A DNA stretch of 8,987 nucleotides from assembly GCA_947307505.1 (NCBI GenBank), contig CAMZJG010000031.1, positions 1 to 8,987 on the forward strand. The letters are read 5' to 3'. A program made the translations under genes and the position numbers. The stretch's first letter is position 1. Every line of letters begins with the position of its first letter. The notes below the pieces were generated by a model that made no database searches, was not told the DNA's origin, and worked only from the letters and a program-made list of their open reading frames with translations. This stretch comes from an uncultured Clostridia bacterium. GTDB taxonomy: Bacteria; Bacillota_A; Clostridia; Oscillospirales; Oscillospiraceae. This document shows, one piece after another, positions 6,043 through 8,987 of the stretch.

Positions 6043-6680
6043 TTATCCTCGCCTCCCTTCTTTTCCTCGCTCTTCCGCAGGAGATACTGCATCAGGGCGA
6101 TGAGACAGCCAAGGGTGAGGAAGCCGCCTACGGGGAGCACCAGGAAGGTGGCCGCGGCGCCCTCCGGCAGGATGCGGATGCCCGCGCCTTCCTGTCCCAG
6201 GAGCCCGCCGCCGAAGGTACCGTTGCCCAGGAATTCCCGAATGATGCACATGACGATGAGCACCAGGGTATAGCCGATGCCCTGAAAGATCCCGTCCAGC
6301 GCCGAGGCGACGATGCCGTTTTTGGAGGCGAAGGCTTCCGCCCGGGCCAGGATGATGCAGTTCACCACGATCAGGGGGATGAACACGCCCAGGCTCTCCG
6401 ACAGGGACGGGAGGTAGGCCTGCATCAGCAGGTCCACGATGGTGACGAAGCCCGCCACCACCACGATATAGCAGGCGATGCGGATGGTGCTTGGAATGAT
6501 CTTCCGCAGCAGGCTGATGACGATATTGGAGCAGGTGAGGATAACGATGACGCTGATGCCCATCCCGATGCCGTTGAAGAGGGTGGTGGTAATGGCCATG
6601 GTGGAGCACATGCCCAGGAGCTGCACCAGCACCGGGTTATTGGTGATGAGCCCGTCCTTGAATTGCTTCTTCACGTTCAT
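6039..6680 (-). CDS. rnfE: Rnf complex membrane subunit RnfE
   Basis: This 213-residue integral membrane protein is the partner of RnfA. It shows the paired conserved cysteines in 'LLGMCSTMAITT' (Cys25) and 'LIVVNCIILARAEAF' (Cys108), the RnfE/NqrD pattern, where 'ARAEAF' separates RnfE from RnfA. About six transmembrane helices are apparent, with a charged cytoplasmic tail (KSEEKKGGEDK) at the end. Its start is 3 nt after the rnfG stop, preceded by a G-rich site (GGGGGA) about 10 nt upstream, and its stop overlaps the rnfA start. Length agrees with the family (about 200-230 aa). Confidence 0.96.
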   Translation of the reverse strand: MNVKKQFKDGLITNNPVLVQLLGMCSTMAITTTLFNGIGMGISVIVILTCSNIVISLLRKIIPSTIRIACYIVVVAGFVTIVDLLMQAYLPSLSESLGVFIPLIVVNCIILARAEAFASKNGIVASALDGIFQGIGYTLVLIVMCIIREFLGNGTFGGGLLGQEGAGIRILPEGAAATFLVLPVGGFLTLGCLIALMQYLLRKSEEKKGGEDK

Positions 6681-6683
6681 GGC

Positions 6684-7241
6684 TTACATTCCCCCTTCCT
6701 TCAGCAGATCCTGTACCGCGGCCAGGGCGGCGTTCACGCCCCTGGTGACGGCGGTGGAGGTGACGGTGGCGCCGGTGAGGGCGTCGATATCGCCCCCCTG
6801 CTTTTTGAGTTTGACGCTGCCGGTCTTCCCTATGTATTGGCTGCGGAAGCTCTCCCGGGCGGCGTTGGCCCCCAGGCCGGAGGTCTCGGACATGCTGACG
6901 ATGCTCACGCCCGTGACAGCTCCGCCTCGATCCACGCCCACCATCATTTCGATCATGCCGCCGAAGCCCGAGGGCGTCACGATCACGATCCAGCCCTCAT
7001 CCCCGGCCCGAAACACCTTTGATACGATGTCCTCCCCTTCGTAATTCGTCTCGCTGTACTCTCTGGCGGGGAGCACGGTTTTCATGGCGACACGGATCTT
7101 TTCCGCCTTGTACTCCGCGATGCGCTTCTCGGTGATATGGTTCACCAGGCCCAGGAGGCCCGCCACCACCGCAGCGAAGAGGAGCAGAGTAACCACGGTC
7201 TTGATCATGCTCCGGGCGGTGCCGGTTTTGTTTTCCGTCAT
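6684..7241 (-). CDS. rnfG: Rnf complex subunit RnfG, covalent FMN-binding
   Basis: RnfG is a single-span subunit carrying a covalently bound FMN outside the membrane. The 185-residue product has one N-terminal transmembrane segment (about 13-33) and an FMN-binding domain with 'SMSETSGLG' (116-124), the usual SExPGLG-like loop, and 'DALTGATVTS' (153-162). In the latter, Thr159 fits the ApbE flavin-transferase acceptor position of the D-x-x-T/S-G-A-T motif. No ApbE gene is seen in the window, so the transferase must be encoded elsewhere. The ATG at 7241 overlaps the rnfD stop (ATGA), with AAAGGAGG about 7 nt upstream. The protein ends 'KEGGM', and rnfE follows after 3 nt. Confidence 0.95.
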   Translation of the reverse strand: MTENKTGTARSMIKTVVTLLLFAAVVAGLLGLVNHITEKRIAEYKAEKIRVAMKTVLPAREYSETNYEGEDIVSKVFRAGDEGWIVIVTPSGFGGMIEMMVGVDRGGAVTGVSIVSMSETSGLGANAARESFRSQYIGKTGSVKLKKQGGDIDALTGATVTSTAVTRGVNAALAAVQDLLKEGGM

Positions 7242-8251
7242 TTCGCCGCCTCCTTTGCCTTCTTCTCCTTTACGGCGCCGAAGCGTTTGCGGGGCAGAGC
7301 CTTATCCAGCAGCCAAACCGTGGCGTTCATGATGAGGATGGCGTAGCTCACGCCTTCCGCATAGGCGCCGAACCAACGGATAAAAACGGTGAGCAGGCCG
7401 CAGCCCACGCCATAGACGATCTGGGCCCGGGGATTCACCGGACTGGTGACGTAGTCGGTCGCCATGAAGAAGGCGCCCAGGATCACGCCGCCGGAGCAGA
7501 GCTGCCACCCGGTCCACAGAAGCCGCGGATTCCCCTGGGGGAACAGGAAGCTGAGCACCGCCACGGTGAGAAGGAAGCTCAGGGGAATACGCAGGGTGAT
7601 GATCCGGCGGATGAGCAGATATACGGCGCCCAGCAGCAGGGCAAAGGTGCTGATCTCCCCCAGGGAACCGCCCACCTGGCCCAGGAAGCTCTGGAGCAGG
7701 GTAATTCCCTCCGGCAGCTTGCCGCCGGCCATGTCCGCCAGCGGGGTGGCCCGGGTGACGGCATCCGCGGTCGAGATGCGGAAAAACCCCGTATAGCTCA
7801 GGGGCTCCATCCAGGTGGTCATGGCCACCGGCCAGGAGAACAGGAATGCGCGGCCCGCCAGGGCGGGGTTCATAAAGTTTTTCCCCAGGCCGCCGAAAAG
7901 TTCCTTCACTATCACGATGGCGAAGAAATCCCCGATGATGAGGATCCACAGGGGGATGGTCACCGGCAGGCAGTAAGCCAGCAGAGTCCCTGTCACCACG
8001 GCGGATAGGTCCCCGATGCTTTCCGGCTTCTTCAGCAGCTTCCGGTAGGCCCATTCGAAAAAGACGCAGGCGGCGCAGCTCACCAGGGTCACCAGAATGG
8101 CCCGGAATCCGAACATATAGGCCGCCACACCCAGAGCGGGCACCATGGCGATGAGCACGTCCAGCATGATGGAACGGGTGTCTTCATCGGTGCGGATATG
8201 GGGGGATACCGATATGGAGAACAGACGCGGCTTCTCCTTTTCCTGATCCAT
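7238..8251 (-). CDS. rnfD: Rnf complex membrane subunit RnfD, covalent FMN-binding
   Basis: RnfD is the large multi-span subunit (337 residues here) related to NqrB; it carries covalent FMN and takes part in ion transport. Recognisable parts are the N-terminal 'SVSPHIRTDEDTRSIMLDV' (14-32), 'KELFGGLGKNFMNPALAGRAF' around 116-136, the flavinylation segment 'DAVTRATPL' (163-171) with Thr169 as acceptor, and 'FFMATDYVTSPV' (261-272). Roughly eight to ten membrane helices are apparent, and the C-terminus is a Lys-rich tail. Residue 167, usually small, is Arg. The start is ATG at 8251, 8 nt after GGGAGG (8260-8265). The GTG at 8260 would extend the protein by three residues but overlaps that ribosome site. 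The gene lies 14 nt after the rnfC stop and overlaps the rnfG start. Confidence 0.96.
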   Translation of the reverse strand: MDQEKEKPRLFSISVSPHIRTDEDTRSIMLDVLIAMVPALGVAAYMFGFRAILVTLVSCAACVFFEWAYRKLLKKPESIGDLSAVVTGTLLAYCLPVTIPLWILIIGDFFAIVIVKELFGGLGKNFMNPALAGRAFLFSWPVAMTTWMEPLSYTGFFRISTADAVTRATPLADMAGGKLPEGITLLQSFLGQVGGSLGEISTFALLLGAVYLLIRRIITLRIPLSFLLTVAVLSFLFPQGNPRLLWTGWQLCSGGVILGAFFMATDYVTSPVNPRAQIVYGVGCGLLTVFIRWFGAYAEGVSYAILIMNATVWLLDKALPRKRFGAVKEKKAKEAAK

Positions 8252-8259
8252 GTCTGCCA

Positions 8260-8265
8260 CCTCCC
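8260..8265 (-). promoter_or_regulatory. Ribosome binding site that decides the rnfD start
   Basis: GGGAGG on the minus strand, directly after the rnfC stop and 8 nt before ATG at 8251. Its last base is the first base of the alternative GTG at 8258-8260, so that GTG cannot use it. Confidence 0.8.
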
Positions 8266-8987
8266 TTATTTCTTATTCTTGACCTGCACCTTGCCGTCCT
8301 TGAAGGCCTGCACCAGCTGCAGGCGGCCGGGACAGACGTAGGCGCAGCAGCCGCACTCGATACAATCGGTGATGTGCAGCCGCTCCAGCTCCCCGATCTC
8401 CCCTTTCCGCTCTGCGGCGTAGAGGTACAGAGGCTGAAGATGCATGGGACAGGCGGCCACGCAGCGGCCGCAGCGGATACAGACGGGATTCTCCTTCGCC
8501 CGGTTCTGGTCGGGCATCAGGCCCAAAACGGCGTTTGTGCCCTTGATGACGGGAACGGACAGGTCGAAGACCGCGCTGCCCATCATGGGACCGCCCAGCA
8601 CGACCTTGTCCACGTCCTCCTTCAGGCCGCCTGCCGCCTCCACCAGAGCGGAGACGGGAGTTCCCACCCGGCAAAGGAAATTGCTGGGCGCGGCGACCCC
8701 GGGGCCGGAAACGGTGACTACCCGCTGGATGGAGGGCATCCCCTCCTCCGCCAGGCAGTTCACGCACCAGCAGGTATGTGCATTGAAAACGATGCAGGCA
8801 ACGTCCGCCGGCAGCCCCCCCGGGGGTACCTGCCGCCCGGTCACGCTCTGGATGAGCTGCTTCTCCGCGCCTTGAGGGTAGCGGGTACGCAGGACATGGA
8901 GCCGGATACCGCATCCCGGCGTCAGCCGTTTCTTCAGACCGGCGATGGCCTCGGGCTTGTTCCCCTCCACCGCCAGGACCGCCTCCG
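8266..8987 (-). CDS. rnfC: Rnf complex subunit RnfC, C-terminal half (5' end outside window)
   Basis: RnfC is the peripheral NAD(H)-binding subunit that hands electrons to NAD+. The frame is open to the right edge; the first complete codon (8983-8985) gives 239 residues, reading 'EAVLAVEGNKPEAI', the usual start of the central RnfC region. The GTG at 8970 is an internal Val. Visible parts are 'RYPQGAEKQLIQSVTGRQVP' around 35-54, 'QRVVTVSG' and the SLBB-like 'VGTPVSALVEAAGG' (107-120), 'VVLGGPMMG' (128-136), and two 4Fe-4S motifs: Cys169/172/175/179 (8449-8481) and Cys208/211/214/218 (8332-8364). The N-terminal NADH/FMN-binding Rossmann region is missing only because the window ends. Unusual: 'NAHTCWCVNC' (68-77) where homologues have an NVGTAxAI-like stretch. 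It is the first rnf gene in the usual clostridial order; its promoter is not in view. Confidence 0.95.
   Translation of the reverse strand, partial: EAVLAVEGNKPEAIAGLKKRLTPGCGIRLHVLRTRYPQGAEKQLIQSVTGRQVPPGGLPADVACIVFNAHTCWCVNCLAEEGMPSIQRVVTVSGPGVAAPSNFLCRVGTPVSALVEAAGGLKEDVDKVVLGGPMMGSAVFDLSVPVIKGTNAVLGLMPDQNRAKENPVCIRCGRCVAACPMHLQPLYLYAAERKGEIGELERLHITDCIECGCCAYVCPGRLQLVQAFKDGKVQVKNKK

Noticed and set aside
5356..6273. Long plus-strand frame opposite rnfB/rnfA/rnfE (with similar ones at 4647-5483 and 572-1162)
   Set aside because: All are frame shadows of conserved genes, as expected at this GC content, with no ribosome site and no family resemblance.
8968..8970. Start of rnfC at GTG 8970
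   Set aside because: The frame continues upstream to the window edge with RnfC-like sequence (EAVLAVEGNKPEA), so this is an internal Val and the gene is simply cut by the window.

Overview
The window is about 60% GC, almost entirely coding, and reads like a chromosome segment of a high-GC anaerobic Firmicute, most likely a clostridial gut-type (Oscillospiraceae-like) bacterium. This placement is an inference from the Rnf gene order (C-D-G-E-A-B), the clostridial style of RnfB and of the cysteine synthase, the DegV protein and the C_GCAxxG_C_C-type protein. I see no mobile element, tRNA, rRNA, CRISPR array or phage gene.

Layout, left to right. (1) A plus-strand cluster at 1-1588: the 3' end of a uroporphyrinogen-decarboxylase-like (possibly corrinoid methyltransferase) gene, a small multi-cysteine redox-type protein, and a NudC-type NADH diphosphatase. 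Both junctions are ATGA overlaps, so the three genes form a translationally coupled operon. (2) A strong intrinsic terminator at 1597-1642 sits at the convergent junction and has its T-tract on the minus strand. (3) Everything from 1653 to the right edge is on the minus strand. Read in its own 5'-to-3' direction (right to left) it runs rnfC (5' end outside the window), rnfD, rnfG, rnfE, rnfA, rnfB, a hairpin, cysK, a membrane-anchored alpha/beta-hydrolase-fold protein, a near-consensus promoter, degV, and the terminator.

The Rnf genes encode the membrane ferredoxin:NAD+ oxidoreductase that couples electron transfer from reduced ferredoxin to NAD+ with Na+ or H+ export. All the expected cofactor sites are visible: cubane-cluster cysteines in RnfB and RnfC, flavinylation threonines in RnfD and RnfG, and paired membrane cysteines in RnfA and RnfE. 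cysK starts only 63 nt after rnfB and the hydrolase only 12 nt after cysK. These two genes may therefore be a tail of the rnf transcript, or may be driven by a promoter-like sequence inside rnfB.

No wholly new system is evident. The points most worth a second look are the hydrolase-fold protein with Gly in place of the nucleophile Ser, the 14-bp hairpin plus internal promoter candidate between rnfB and cysK, a non-canonical CxCxxC cluster in RnfC, an Arg inside the RnfD flavinylation motif, and the coupled methyltransferase-like/redox-protein/NudC cluster. Start sites for degV, cysK and rnfD were moved to internal ATGs on ribosome-site or promoter evidence.
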